Origin: Anaerotardibacter muris
Lineage (GTDB): Bacteria; Actinomycetota; Coriobacteriia; Coriobacteriales; Eggerthellaceae
Assembly: GCF_943192915.1 (NCBI RefSeq)
Contig: NZ_CALPCD010000001.1
Span: 1 to 64,000, forward strand
Length of the DNA stretch: 64,000 nt
Reading direction: 5' to 3'
The position numbers and the translations under genes were made by a program. Within the stretch, counting starts at the first letter, position 1. The number at the start of each line of letters is the position of its first letter. Below the pieces are notes generated by a model. The model saw nothing but the letters and a program-made list of their open reading frames with translations, was not told the origin of the DNA and ran no database searches. Of the stretch, positions 1 to 8,149 are shown one piece after another.

Positions 1-38
1 CGATGACGCCACGCGTCTCGTGAGTCGCGCAAGGCAGT

Positions 39-67
39 ATTATCCTCGCCCACGATAGCGGCGTCAA
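39..67 (-). promoter_or_regulatory. sigma-70-type promoter reading out of the left edge
   Basis: On the minus strand a -35 TTGACG (62-67) and a -10 GATAAT (39-44) are separated by 17 nt. It points left, so it should drive a gene that starts beyond position 1. That gene cannot be seen here. Confidence 0.6.
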
Positions 68-420
68 GGATTATTTTTTACCATTCACATTTCGTCCACA
101 AGCGGTCAGGTTCGTACAAGATTCGCTATGCAGGAATCCGACCAGTGAACGCTGCCGAAGGGCAGCCCTCGCGAAAAGACGCGACGTTCATTCTGCCACG
201 AGAGGCCACGCGAGTCGAGCAAAGATCCGCCCAACGGACCGAACGAGCTCCTTCTGTCGGCGGTCGGTATGAATAGGTGAAAACGAATCAGTATCGCGTG
301 CATTACCTATGAGTTTGAAGACGTTTGCGTGTCCAAGTACCTCTATAATTAGTTGCATGATCAGTTGAGAATATCGACCGACGGACCAGCAGACCCCACA
401 AGACCTATTAAGGAGCTTCC
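68..420. other. intergenic region upstream of fabK
   Basis: About 350 bases with no credible gene. A TATAAT box lies at 344-349 on the plus strand without a convincing -35 at normal spacing, so it is only a weak fabK promoter candidate. A strong ribosome binding site (AAGGAG) precedes fabK. A short minus-strand reading frame at 106-303 has an unconvincing composition. Confidence 0.4.
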
Positions 421-1359
421 ATGAGAACAGAACTTTGCGATGTACTAGGCATCGAATACCCCGTCATCCAAGGTGCGATGGCGCATATTTCAGATGGCAA
501 ATTCGCCGCGACCGTGAGCGAGGCTGGCGGACTGGGCGTTATCGCCTCGACCCTGCACGATGGCCAGTGGGTGAAAGAACAGGTCGAGATCGCACGTTCG
601 ATCACCGACAAGCCCTTTGCGGTGAATCTGATCATGGAAAGCGACATCGTCGAGGAATGCGCACGCATGTGCGTAGAGCTTAAGGTACCGATCTGCACGA
701 TCAGTGCAGGCAACCCTGAAAAGATCGTTCCGATCCTGGTCGAGGGTGGCATCAAGGTGATCTGCTTGATCCCGCATGCGCGAGCTGCGAAGAAGATGCA
801 AGATCTGGGTGCTACCGCAGTGGTAGCTGAAGGCATGGAAGGCGGCGGTCACATTGGCAAGATGTGCACCTTCCCCATGGTTCGCCAGGTTGCTGAAGCA
901 GTTGACATCCCTGTGATCGCAGCGGGTGGCATTGCTGATGGCAAAGGTTTCATGGCAGCGCTGATGTTGGGCGCGGTGGGCGTTCAGATGGGCACCGCAT
1001 TCCTTGTTGCGGAAGAATGCCCGATCAGCGACGTTTACAAGCAGATGGTCATCGATGCTGCTGATGCGGACACCGTATTGACTGGCGAATATGGCAAGAA
1101 GCAGGTTCGCTGCATCAAGAGCCCGTTCACGCAGGAATATTGGGAGAAGTTCGATGCAGGCGCTTCGAGCGAGGAGCTGGATCAGTTCTGCCGCGGTACC
1201 GTTGCGGCAGCACGTGACGGCATCATCGAACGTGGTGCATTCTCTGCGGGTATGATCTCGGGGCTTATCAAGAAGATGAAGCCGACCAAAAAGATCATCA
1301 CCGACCTGATGGCTGAAGCTGACCAGGCCTATGCTGATTTCAAGAAGATCTATGGGTAG
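421..1359 (+). CDS. fabK: enoyl-[acyl-carrier-protein] reductase II (FabK-type flavoprotein)
   Basis: The 312-residue protein belongs to the FMN-dependent FabK/nitronate monooxygenase TIM-barrel family. FabK reduces enoyl-ACP in the last step of the fatty acid elongation cycle in the cytoplasm. Visible family signs are the N-terminal LGIEYPVIQGAM, the mid-protein EGMEGGGHIG that lines the FMN site, and IPVIAAGGIADG followed by GAVGVQMGTAFL, the phosphate-binding end of the barrel. Length and GGHIG context favour FabK over a nitronate monooxygenase, but sequence alone does not fully separate them. Start chosen at ATG 421, seven bases after AAGGAG. It stands alone and is closed by a terminator at 1389-1417. 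Confidence 0.82.
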   Translation: MRTELCDVLGIEYPVIQGAMAHISDGKFAATVSEAGGLGVIASTLHDGQWVKEQVEIARSITDKPFAVNLIMESDIVEECARMCVELKVPICTISAGNPEKIVPILVEGGIKVICLIPHARAAKKMQDLGATAVVAEGMEGGGHIGKMCTFPMVRQVAEAVDIPVIAAGGIADGKGFMAALMLGAVGVQMGTAFLVAEECPISDVYKQMVIDAADADTVLTGEYGKKQVRCIKSPFTQEYWEKFDAGASSEELDQFCRGTVAAARDGIIERGAFSAGMISGLIKKMKPTKKIITDLMAEADQAYADFKKIYG

Positions 1360-1388
1360 GGCTTGTTCGACACGAACCGATAGTTGCG

Positions 1389-1417
1389 AAAAGGCTGGCG
1401 CGTGCTAGCCTTTTCTT
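1389..1417 (+). terminator. Rho-independent terminator of fabK
   Basis: AAAAGGCT and AGCCTTTT form an 8-bp stem around a 10-nt loop and are followed by CTT. It lies 30 bases after the fabK stop and separates fabK from the carbonic anhydrase gene. Confidence 0.7.
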
Positions 1418-1479
1418 ATAGGAACATCATGCTGCACGTTCCCCACCACGCACATGCGCAGGAAAAGAAGGAGGCTTCC

Positions 1480-2040
1480 ATGAATACGATCGATGAGGTG
1501 TTGGCTTATAACGACGAATTCGTCGAGGAGAAACGCTACGAACAATTCCAGACCGACAAGTATCCCGAGAAGAAGCTTGCGGTGCTGAGCTGCATGGACA
1601 CGCGCTTGACGGAGCTCTTGCCTGCTGCGCTGGGCCTGAAGAATGGCGATGCGAAGATCATCAAGAATGCTGGTGGCGTTATCTCGCACCCCTTTGGCAG
1701 CGTGATCCGTTCATTGCTGGTAGCCATCTTCGAGCTGGGCGTGGAGAACGTGATGGTGGTAGGACACAGCAATTGCGGTGCGCAGCACATGAACGCACCT
1801 GAGATGATCAAGCATATGCTAGCAGCAGGCGTTCCTCAGGACCACATCGAGCTGATGCATTATTGCGGCATCGATTTCGAAAGCTGGCTGGCGGGATTCG
1901 GAGATGGTGAAGAGAGCGTGCGCGAGACCGTGAGTCTGATCCGCCATCATCCGCTGATCCCTGAGTCGATCGTTGTACGTGGGTTCATCATCGATTCCGT
2001 TACGGGCAAGCTGACTGAAGTTGATTGCGATACGGAGTAA
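1480..2040 (+). CDS. beta-class carbonic anhydrase
   Basis: The 186-residue cytosolic zinc enzyme interconverts CO2 and bicarbonate. The zinc-site motifs are clear: SCMDTR (Cys and the Asp-Arg dyad) near residue 40 and GHSNCG (His and Cys ligands) near residue 93. Start set at ATG 1480 because AAGGAGG ends 5 bases before it; an upstream in-frame start at 1384 lies inside the fabK terminator and would add a tail not expected for the family. Bicarbonate may feed carboxylation reactions, which is inference. The stop codon is 7 bases from a dispersed inverted-repeat element that carries a terminator. Confidence 0.88.
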   Translation: MNTIDEVLAYNDEFVEEKRYEQFQTDKYPEKKLAVLSCMDTRLTELLPAALGLKNGDAKIIKNAGGVISHPFGSVIRSLLVAIFELGVENVMVVGHSNCGAQHMNAPEMIKHMLAAGVPQDHIELMHYCGIDFESWLAGFGDGEESVRETVSLIRHHPLIPESIVVRGFIIDSVTGKLTEVDCDTE

Positions 2041-2047
2041 CACTCGG

Positions 2048-2266
2048 CGTTCTCTGCGGCTGCAAGGTAATGTCACCGAAGTTACCCGTTCCGCTAGCAG
2101 CGAAGTTGCAGGGTGGGATCTCGGATTCACCCGTTGCGCTGTTCGCCCTTCGGACTCATGCGCTGCACTGCCTCATGCATTTTACGGAACCCAGCATAGC
2201 TGGGTTCTTTTATTAGATGGCGTTCAGAGTGAGTTCGGTGCCCTCACCTTACATCCGCAGAGAACG
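2048..2266 (+). repeat. dispersed terminal-inverted-repeat element, copy A (longest)
   Basis: The ends at 2048-2067 and 2247-2266 are complementary over 20 bases with two mismatches; the core is CTGCGGCTGCAAGG. Inside lie a TTCGCCCTTCGG segment, the conserved CTGCACTGCCTCATGCA, and a terminator hairpin GAACCCAGC/GCTGGGTTC (2187-2207) followed by TTTTATT. Compared with other copies it carries about 50 extra bases after GTTACCCG. It starts 7 bases after the carbonic anhydrase stop. Confidence 0.8.
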
Positions 2267-2427
2267 ACAACTTTTGGGGGGGCGCGGTGCCGTTTGCGGC
2301 TTAAGGGGGTCTGTGTACGAGTTGCGTGCACTCAATTGGGGTAAAGTACTACTGATATATCCTTGAACAATCGCGCATATGAGCCTTATGGATATTACTG
2401 TGCGCTCGGACAGAGGGAACCTTCCTC
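2267..2427. other. intergenic region upstream of the permease gene
   Basis: About 160 bases between repeat copy A and the permease gene. I see a GC-rich run and no clear promoter with both boxes at standard spacing. Confidence 0.3.
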
Positions 2428-3711
2428 ATGATGACAACTGCTCAGATCATTTCAGTCGTTATCTTCGTTGTGGTAATGACGTTGATCGTATCGGAGAAGA
2501 TCCACCGTACGACCGCTGCACTGTGCGGTGCAGTAGCGCTGATCCTTTTCGGTATCCTCGATTTCGATACGGGCGTTGAGCATATCGACTTCAACACGCT
2601 GGGTGTTCTAGTGGGTATGATGCTCTTCGTTGGCGTGGTGAAAGGCTCGGGTATCTTCGAATACCTAGCTATCAAGTCGGCGAAGTTGGTGCGTGGCAAT
2701 CCGTGGCTCATCATGCTGTCCTTCACGCTCATCACAGCAGTGCTCTCGGCGCTGCTCGATAATGTGACCACGATCCTGCTGATCGGCCCGGTCACCTATA
2801 CGGTGTGCAAGCTGTTGCTGGACATCAACCCTATCCCCTTCTTCGTCACCGAGATCCTGGCTTCCAACATCGGTGGCACAGCAACGCTCATCGGCGACCC
2901 ACCCAACATCATGATCGGTTCGGCAGCAGATCTTTCGTTCTTCGACTTCATCATCTACGATGCGCCTGCGGTGGTCATCATCATGGCTGCAGTGTGCGTG
3001 CTGTTCTATTTCATGTACGGACGCAAGCTGGGCGTGAGCGATGACAAGCGTGAAGCTGTCATGCATCTGGTCGAAGCTGATGCGATCCATGACAAGAGCC
3101 TGTTCCGCAAGAGCGTGGTCATGATCATCATCGTGGCCGCTGCGTTCGTAACACACGGATTCTTCCACATCGAGCCGAGCGTTATCGCACTGGCTGCAGC
3201 GGGCATCATGCTGGTTATCAGCGGTGCCGACATGGAGAAGACCATCCGTGAGGTCGAATGGACCACCATCGGGTTCTTCGCGGGCTTGTTCGTTGTTGTA
3301 GGCGGCATGGCTGAAACGGGCGTCATCCAGATGATGGCCGAAGGCATGATGGACCTGACGGGCGGCGACCTGCTACTTTCGCTCATCATCCTGGTGTGGG
3401 CCAGCGCGATCATCTCGTCCATCCTGGACAACATCCCGCTGGTAGCAACGCTCATTCCCATCATCACCACCATGGGCGCTTCGGGCGTTGATATCGCTCC
3501 TTTGTGGTGGGCGATCTCGCTGGGCGCATGCCTGGGTGGTTGCGGTACGCTCATCGGTGCTTCGGCCAACGTTGTCATGGCCTCGATCTCTGAACGACAT
3601 GGCTTCCCGCTTTCCTTCATGGAGTATACGAAGGTGGGCTTCCCTATCATGATCTTCTGTACCGCGATCGCGTGCGTATACCTGGTCGTGCGCTTCGTGG
3701 TCCTGGCTTAG
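2428..3711 (+). CDS. ArsB/NhaD/SLC13-type inner-membrane ion permease
   Basis: The 427-residue, very hydrophobic protein has 10-12 predicted membrane segments. It shows the signature of the ArsB/NhaD/CitM (ion transporter) superfamily: a repeated re-entrant hairpin with SALLDNVTTILLIGP in the first half and SSILDNIPLVATLIPI in the second, plus ASNIGGTATLIGDPPNIMIG and GACLGGCGTLIGASANVV. Members move arsenite, Na+/H+ or dicarboxylates; the substrate cannot be read from the sequence, and there is no ars gene beside it. Starts at ATG 2428, immediately followed by a second ATG. Confidence 0.8.
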   Translation: MMTTAQIISVVIFVVVMTLIVSEKIHRTTAALCGAVALILFGILDFDTGVEHIDFNTLGVLVGMMLFVGVVKGSGIFEYLAIKSAKLVRGNPWLIMLSFTLITAVLSALLDNVTTILLIGPVTYTVCKLLLDINPIPFFVTEILASNIGGTATLIGDPPNIMIGSAADLSFFDFIIYDAPAVVIIMAAVCVLFYFMYGRKLGVSDDKREAVMHLVEADAIHDKSLFRKSVVMIIIVAAAFVTHGFFHIEPSVIALAAAGIMLVISGADMEKTIREVEWTTIGFFAGLFVVVGGMAETGVIQMMAEGMMDLTGGDLLLSLIILVWASAIISSILDNIPLVATLIPIITTMGASGVDIAPLWWAISLGACLGGCGTLIGASANVVMASISERHGFPLSFMEYTKVGFPIMIFCTAIACVYLVVRFVVLA

Positions 3712-3747
3712 CGCATTTGCATTACGCGACCAAAGCGAGGTTGTCTT

Positions 3748-4560
3748 ATGAGGATCGGGTTCATCGGCGCTGGTAAGGTTGGTTGCTCGCTGGGCAAGTA
3801 TCTTTCTGATCACAACGAAATCGTTGGGTATGTGAGCCGCTCGATGGCTTCGGCTGAAGCAGCGGCAAGATTCACTGGTTCTCGAGCGTTCGATTCAATG
3901 GGTGAATTGATAGACGCCTGTGAAACCATCTTCCTTACCGTTCCTGACGGGCAAATTGCCGCAACGTGGCAAGAGGTGCTCTTCTGCGGAGCAGACCTTT
4001 CGGGCAAGAACGTGGCTCATTGTAGCGGTGCGCTCTCTTCTGAGGTGTTCGCTGGTCGTGAAGCAGTAGGTGCGCTTGGCTATTCTGTTCATCCGCTCTT
4101 TGCAGTAGCTTCGAAGTTCGATACCTATCAAGAGCTTGCCAAAGCGTTCTTCGCGATCGAAGGCGATGATGCTCATTTGACCGAGATGGTCGCGCTCATT
4201 CGCGATGAAGGCAATCTGGTCCAGGTGATCGACCCTGCTGAGAAGGTGCGCTACCACGCTGCTGCCGTGCTGGCTTCGAACCAGGTGGTGGCACTCTATC
4301 AGTTGGCTTGCAATGAATTGGAGCGCTGTGGTTTTTCATCAGAGAATGCTGAACAAGCGCTCGCTCCCCTTTTTCTTGGCAACGCCGAACATATCGCGCA
4401 CGATGGTGTGATCGCTTCTCTTACGGGTCCTGCAGAGCGTGGTGATATGCAGACCATCGAGAAGCACCTTTCTTGCCTTGACGGGCAAACACGTGAAGTT
4501 TACGAGCTGCTGAACGAAACCCTTCTTGACATAGCTGGTCGCAAACACGGTCGTAAATAA
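3748..4560 (+). CDS. Rossmann-fold and DUF2520 domain protein
   Basis: The 270-residue protein has an N-terminal NAD(P)-binding Rossmann motif GFIGAGKVG at residues 4-12. It continues into an all-helical C-terminal half typical of DUF2520 proteins, which resemble 6-phosphogluconate-dehydrogenase-like reductases. HYHAAAVLASNQ-like helix context (RYHAAAVLASNQ near residue 167) supports this. The biochemical role is unknown; in other bacteria such genes often sit beside panBC, but here panBCD is 51 kb away. GAGG sits 7 bases before ATG 3748. Convergent with rplL, with repeat copy B and a shared terminator between. Confidence 0.72.
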   Translation: MRIGFIGAGKVGCSLGKYLSDHNEIVGYVSRSMASAEAAARFTGSRAFDSMGELIDACETIFLTVPDGQIAATWQEVLFCGADLSGKNVAHCSGALSSEVFAGREAVGALGYSVHPLFAVASKFDTYQELAKAFFAIEGDDAHLTEMVALIRDEGNLVQVIDPAEKVRYHAAAVLASNQVVALYQLACNELERCGFSSENAEQALAPLFLGNAEHIAHDGVIASLTGPAERGDMQTIEKHLSCLDGQTREVYELLNETLLDIAGRKHGRK

Positions 4561-4595
4561 GTGGGCACTACACTTTGTCTTTGCGCAAAGTACGC

Positions 4596-4767
4596 GTGCT
4601 GCGGATGCAGGGCAAGGGCGCAGAATTTACTTCGCATAGCCATCTTAAAAAGAAAGAACCCGCTAAAAGCGGGTTCGCGTAACAATACTGGAGAGCGACC
4701 GCATGAGCCCAAAGGGCGAACAGCGCAAGCGGGTAAGTTATGCATCCTTACCTTGCAGCCACAGCAC
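4596..4767 (-). repeat. dispersed terminal-inverted-repeat element, copy B
   Basis: Outer arms 4596-4617 and 4746-4767 are complementary with a few mismatches. Read on the minus strand it begins CTGTGGCTGCAAGG and carries the terminator hairpin GAACCCGCT/AGCGGGTTC (4656-4676) followed by a U-rich run. It fills most of the gap between the convergent DUF2520 gene and rplL. Confidence 0.78.
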
Positions 4768-4773
4768 CCCAAC

Positions 4774-4831
4774 GGATCCCCAATCTGAACCTGTCCCCTT
4801 TTTGTCCGGGACAGAAATGAACCCGTCCCCA
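4774..4831. repeat. REP-like GGGACAGGT/CCCGTCCCC repeat
   Basis: The stretch holds CTGTCCCC, GTCCGGGACAG and GAACCCGTCCCCAAT, a degenerate palindromic unit also found at 6318-6375 and 30777-30852. Its GTCCCCAAT end runs directly into the rplL terminator, exactly as at 30838-30887. Confidence 0.65.
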
Positions 4832-4866
4832 ATCAAAAAGAGCTCGCGAGGCGAGCTCTTTTTGAT
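4832..4866. terminator. bidirectional terminator between DUF2520 gene and rplL
   Basis: ATCAAAAAGAGCTCGC (4832-4847) and its perfect complement (4851-4866) leave a 3-nt loop. The A-rich and T-rich ends give a U tract on both strands, so it can stop both convergent transcripts. Confidence 0.85.
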
Positions 4867-4903
4867 GCTGTGAGTTGATCACAGGAAACGGTGTACCGTG
4901 AAT

Positions 4904-5287
4904 TTACTTCAAGGTAACAGCTGCACCAGCCTCTTCGAGGGATGCCTTCATTTCCTCAGCCTTGTCCTTAGCAACACCTTCCTGGATGGTTGCAGGTGCG
5001 CCCTCGACGAGCTCCTTAGCTTCCTTCAGGCCCTGACCGGTGATCTCACGGACAGCCTTGATAACAGCGATCTTGTTGTCGCCGAAGCCTTCGAGAACAA
5101 CGTCGAACTCGGACTTCTCTTCGCCGCCAGCTTCGCCGCCAGCAGCAGCGCCTGCAGCGCCAGCAACCATAACAGGTGCAGCAGCAGAAACGCCGAAGAC
5201 CTCTTCGAGTTCCTTAACGAGTTCGGAAAGCTCCAGAGCAGGCATTTCCTTCAGTGCTTCTACGATTTCTTCGCGAGATACAGCCAT
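4904..5287 (-). CDS. rplL: 50S ribosomal protein L7/L12
   Basis: The 127-residue stalk protein recruits translation GTPases to the ribosome. The N-terminal dimerisation helices (about 1-35), an Ala/Gly/Glu-rich hinge (about 38-56) and the C-terminal factor-binding domain with [20 protein letters not shown] are all present. Start placed at ATG 5287, preceded by AAGGAG; the frame is open 60 bases further upstream but without a binding site. It follows rplJ by 98 bases in the usual rplJ-rplL order and ends before a shared terminator. Confidence 0.97.
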   Translation of the reverse strand: MAVSREEIVEALKEMPALELSELVKELEEVFGVSAAAPVMVAGAAGAAAGGEAGGEEKSEFDVVLEGFGDNKIAVIKAVREITGQGLKEAKELVEGAPATIQEGVAKDKAEEMKASLEEAGAAVTLK

Positions 5288-5385
5288 TGTATGACTCCTT
5301 CTTAACTTTTGCGCCTTATCGGCAGTTCTAACAATTTCCAAGAGCAACTTGCGCTGCCCGATTCAGCCCGTAGGCTAGGCAGCAA

Positions 5386-5907
5386 CTAGGCTGCATTCTT
5401 CTGATCGGCGATGGCACCGAGCGTGCGTGCAAACGACTCCATAGGGCCATTGAGCACACGGACGATCTGAGACATCGGATTCTGAAGCGAACCAAGAAGC
5501 TTCGCGATGAGCTCTTCGCGCGAGGGAAGAGAAGCGATCTTCTGGACTGCTGCAGCGTCCACGAACGAACCGTCCATGATACCGCCCTTGATAACGAGCT
5601 TTTCGTTATCCTTGGCGAAGTCGCGGATGGTCTTCGCAGAAGCCACGGGGTCACCATCAGCAAAGATGAATGCGGAAGGACCTGAGAGGATCTCACCCAT
5701 TTCGGGCATGTCCATTTCCTTGAGCGCGATCTCCATGAGGGTGTTCTTGTAGACCTTCATGATCGCACCAGATTCACGGATGCTGCGACGCAGACCCTGA
5801 GACTCCTTAACAGTAAGGCCGCGATAGTCGACGACCCAGACTGCTTGAACATCAGTGAGATCGTTCTTGATCTCCTGCAGAGCTTCAGTGTTCTTTACGC
5901 TTGGCAT
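5386..5907 (-). CDS. rplJ: 50S ribosomal protein L10
   Basis: The 173-residue base of the L7/L12 stalk. It anchors L12 dimers through its C-terminal helix to the L11/23S rRNA region. The N-terminal VVDYRGLTVKESQGLRRSIR and the MEIALKEMDM region are typical. AAGGAGGTG lies 6 bases before ATG 5907. The leader contains a hairpin plus U-rich tract (5970-6009), and a good promoter lies at 6129-6157. The pair is separated from rplK-rplA, its usual neighbours, by about 10 kb. Confidence 0.97.
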   Translation of the reverse strand: MPSVKNTEALQEIKNDLTDVQAVWVVDYRGLTVKESQGLRRSIRESGAIMKVYKNTLMEIALKEMDMPEMGEILSGPSAFIFADGDPVASAKTIRDFAKDNEKLVIKGGIMDGSFVDAAAVQKIASLPSREELIAKLLGSLQNPMSQIVRVLNGPMESFARTLGAIADQKNAA

Positions 5908-5969
5908 TCAGTTGCACCTCCTTCTTTTCAAAACTCGGGTTCCGCTCCTCTTCAAAGTGGATCGAATTC

Positions 5970-6009
5970 TGAAAAGAAACGACCCCTGTGTCCATGACAG
6001 CAGGGGTCG
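5970..6009 (-). promoter_or_regulatory. L10-leader attenuator hairpin
   Basis: On the minus strand CGACCCCTG and CAGGGGTCG (5980-5988, 6001-6009) form a perfect 9-bp stem with a 12-nt loop, followed by GTTTCTTTT. It sits between the rplJ promoter and rplJ, where L10-L12 leaders commonly carry an attenuator. An L10 binding site upstream is expected but was not identified with certainty. Confidence 0.65.
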
Positions 6010-6128
6010 ACAAAGCCATAAAGAACTTTCATCATAACCACCTCGGCGGGCTGCTTACGCAATTAAACATACGTACCTGCTGTCTTGGGTAGCGGAACAG
6101 TTATTCCTATGCTTAAGAAAGCTTATCT

Positions 6129-6157
6129 ATTATTTCAGTACGCACCATACCCGTCAA
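6129..6157 (-). promoter_or_regulatory. promoter of rplJ-rplL
   Basis: Minus-strand -35 TTGACG (6152-6157) and AT-rich -10 AATAAT (6129-6134) are 17 nt apart. The leader to rplJ is about 215 nt and includes the attenuator hairpin. Confidence 0.65.
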
Positions 6158-6203
6158 GGGAAGTTGTGAATGCGGAACGCGAACGGTATGGAAGCCTTCT
6201 GGG

Positions 6204-6311
6204 GTGCTGTGACTGCAAGGTGATCGTGCATAACTTATCCGCTCCGTTGTTCGTGTAGACAAAAAGGGCTACGCCCCCAATTTGTCTACACTCATGCGCT
6301 GCACTGCCTCA
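6204..6311 (+). repeat. dispersed terminal-inverted-repeat element, copy C (left part, interrupted)
   Basis: Begins CTGTGACTGCAAGG, continues GATCGTGCATAACTTA, then is broken by a palindromic mini-repeat (6253-6291), and resumes with TCATGCGCTGCACTGCCTC. The right half with its complementary end is missing; a REP-like unit takes its place. Confidence 0.7.
6253..6291. repeat. 39-bp palindromic mini-repeat inside copy C
   Basis: GTGTAGACAAA (6253-6263) and TTTGTCTACAC (6281-6291) are perfect complements around AAGGGCTACGCCCCCAA. The same core occurs at 48921-48953 in the 3' end of nudC, and a variant occurs at 50017-50047. It replaces the loop region of copy C, so it came in after that copy existed. 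Confidence 0.75.
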
Positions 6312-6317
6312 AAAGTA

Positions 6318-6375
6318 CCCCGGACAAAACGGGACCTGTCCCCAAAGCGTCCCGGACAGATTTGAACCCGTCCCC
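6318..6375. repeat. REP-like GGGACAGGT/CCCGTCCCC repeat
   Basis: Contains CGGGACCTGTCCCC, GTCCCGGACAG and GAACCCGTCCCC. Its GGGGACGGG end abuts the stop codon of the 6377-8140 gene with one base between. Confidence 0.65.
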
Positions 6376-6376
6376 G

Positions 6377-8140
6377 TTATTCGCCGATGGCATCTACCAC
6401 TACGACGTTTCCTTCTAGGGCGCCGTGATGAAGGACTATTACGTCGCCTACTTTGTAGCGGACTACGTCAACCACACTGGCTACTGGGCAGTCGAAGATG
6501 GCTTGCTGACCATCAAGGATGAGGTAATAGTGCGAATTGCCATCGATGACCACTGGCGATATCGAGGCGATGGTGCCGCTGGTCGTACCCTCCCCTGGGT
6601 TCGCCGTGGCAGGAGTGCCACCCGTATTGATTCCTTGGTTCACCAGCAGTAACTCATATGATTTCTCGGTCGCTGCAAGCGTATCGCCTACTGCGACGTT
6701 CTGATACCGCTGGATGTCGACCATGGCATACATCTTCACCAGGCCAGCATCGTCCTTCAATGCCATGAAGTAGGTGGGTTGACCATCCACATTGAGCAAC
6801 AACGGGAAGGTGGCATCATATTTCAGGTGCTGCACCTGACCTTCAGCCGAGTGCATCGCCGACTCTTCGGTAGCACCCGCCACTGCATAGAACTTCGATT
6901 CAGCCGTGCGCTGATTGATCATGACGCAGCCGATGATGGAGTTATCGGCCGTAGCCGAGGTAACGCCGCTATAGACCCACACGTCGTCATCCTGCGCGAT
7001 GTAATTGAATCCATTCTTGCCATCAGTACCAGGTGTGGTCTGCTTCACGCCATTTTGACCGAGCCACGAATTGATCCAGCCACCAGAAAGAGCGCCTGAC
7101 CAGTTGTATTGCTGGATGAGCAGCTCAGCAGGATAGACGCGATCGACCCACTGGGGCACTTCGTCAACTGCCAGATCCTGGCATTCGCCAGTAGAAGCAT
7201 TGCAGAGCACCACACGCTGGATGGTAGTGCCGCCGAATAGACCGATGGTGCGCTTCTGCACGGGATAGACCCAATACGGCTCGCCATCTTCGTTGATCTC
7301 GAAGGACTTCTCGTCGAACATGTAGAACGGATAGCTAAGCTGCACGTAGCGATCTACGTTGTAGAAGAATGGGTCGGAATCGGAGTAACGAATAGGATTT
7401 TCCAGACGCACGATCTCGGTATCCTGCGTGGTCATATTCACGATCACATAGGCAGGAATACCACCGTCGCGATTGGCCCACCATTTGAAGAAGTCAGCAT
7501 AGTTCAGCGGACTTACGCGCACAGGCTGGCCCTTGTAATTGATCTGCGAATAGAGCGGCGAGATCTCGAACTGAGAAACGTAGTCGGCCATGGTGCCCAT
7601 GGTGCGGTTACCCAACAGTTCTGCTGATGCCTTGTCGATGAAGGGGATCTCGTTGTAATTCACTTCAGGAACATCCGTAGCGAAATCGCCATCAGTGGTT
7701 TCAAGGATGGTAGAGAATTTCTCGGCATTACCAGGGAAGAAAGACTGGGAAGCAACCCAACCACCTGCACCGATGATAACGATAGCGATAGGGATGATCA
7801 TCAGGCGCGTGAAGAGCTTCTCCTTCTTAGGGCTGGCTTCTCGTTTACCCATGCCAGTCTTGTAGATCTGCCTAAAGACATACAAGACGAAGGTGATCAC
7901 CACCAGCACCAGGATAAGGAAGCCCCACAGATCGATACTGTGGATGTTGATAGGAGGATGGAACCACCAATAAGCAAGTGCGATGATAGCGAGCAAGACC
8001 ACGACACCGATGATGATCGTGCGCTTCTTCATATGCGAGAATCGAGCTTTCACGCGCTCGAAATCGGCGCTCGCGCCCGAGCCCTTCGCTTGTTTGATGA
8101 AATCGGACCAGTTGATCGGTCCTTGCTGCTGAGAATCCAC
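6377..8140 (-). CDS. uncharacterised membrane protein with large extracytoplasmic domain
   Basis: 587 residues. A short charged cytoplasmic N-terminus is followed by hydrophobic segments near residues 38-60, 70-92 and 112-130, then about 450 mostly soluble residues probably outside the membrane. The C-terminal 120 residues are beta-rich and separated by a Gly/Thr/Pro linker. The stretch AGATEESAMHSAEGQVQHLK and PTYFMALKDDAGLVKMYAM belongs to a conserved family I remember from clostridia without an assigned function. No catalytic motif was recognised. Starts at GTG 8140 with AAGGAG five bases before it, 9 bases after the activase gene, so probably the last gene of that operon. Confidence 0.55.
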   Translation of the reverse strand: MDSQQQGPINWSDFIKQAKGSGASADFERVKARFSHMKKRTIIIGVVVLLAIIALAYWWFHPPINIHSIDLWGFLILVLVVITFVLYVFRQIYKTGMGKREASPKKEKLFTRLMIIPIAIVIIGAGGWVASQSFFPGNAEKFSTILETTDGDFATDVPEVNYNEIPFIDKASAELLGNRTMGTMADYVSQFEISPLYSQINYKGQPVRVSPLNYADFFKWWANRDGGIPAYVIVNMTTQDTEIVRLENPIRYSDSDPFFYNVDRYVQLSYPFYMFDEKSFEINEDGEPYWVYPVQKRTIGLFGGTTIQRVVLCNASTGECQDLAVDEVPQWVDRVYPAELLIQQYNWSGALSGGWINSWLGQNGVKQTTPGTDGKNGFNYIAQDDDVWVYSGVTSATADNSIIGCVMINQRTAESKFYAVAGATEESAMHSAEGQVQHLKYDATFPLLLNVDGQPTYFMALKDDAGLVKMYAMVDIQRYQNVAVGDTLAATEKSYELLLVNQGINTGGTPATANPGEGTTSGTIASISPVVIDGNSHYYLILDGQQAIFDCPVASVVDVVRYKVGDVIVLHHGALEGNVVVVDAIGE

Positions 8141-8149
8141 GCAGGCTCC

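Noticed and set aside
106-303. 65-codon minus-strand frame at the left edge
   Set aside because: No clear binding site and a low-plausibility composition; it lies between a leftward promoter and fabK.
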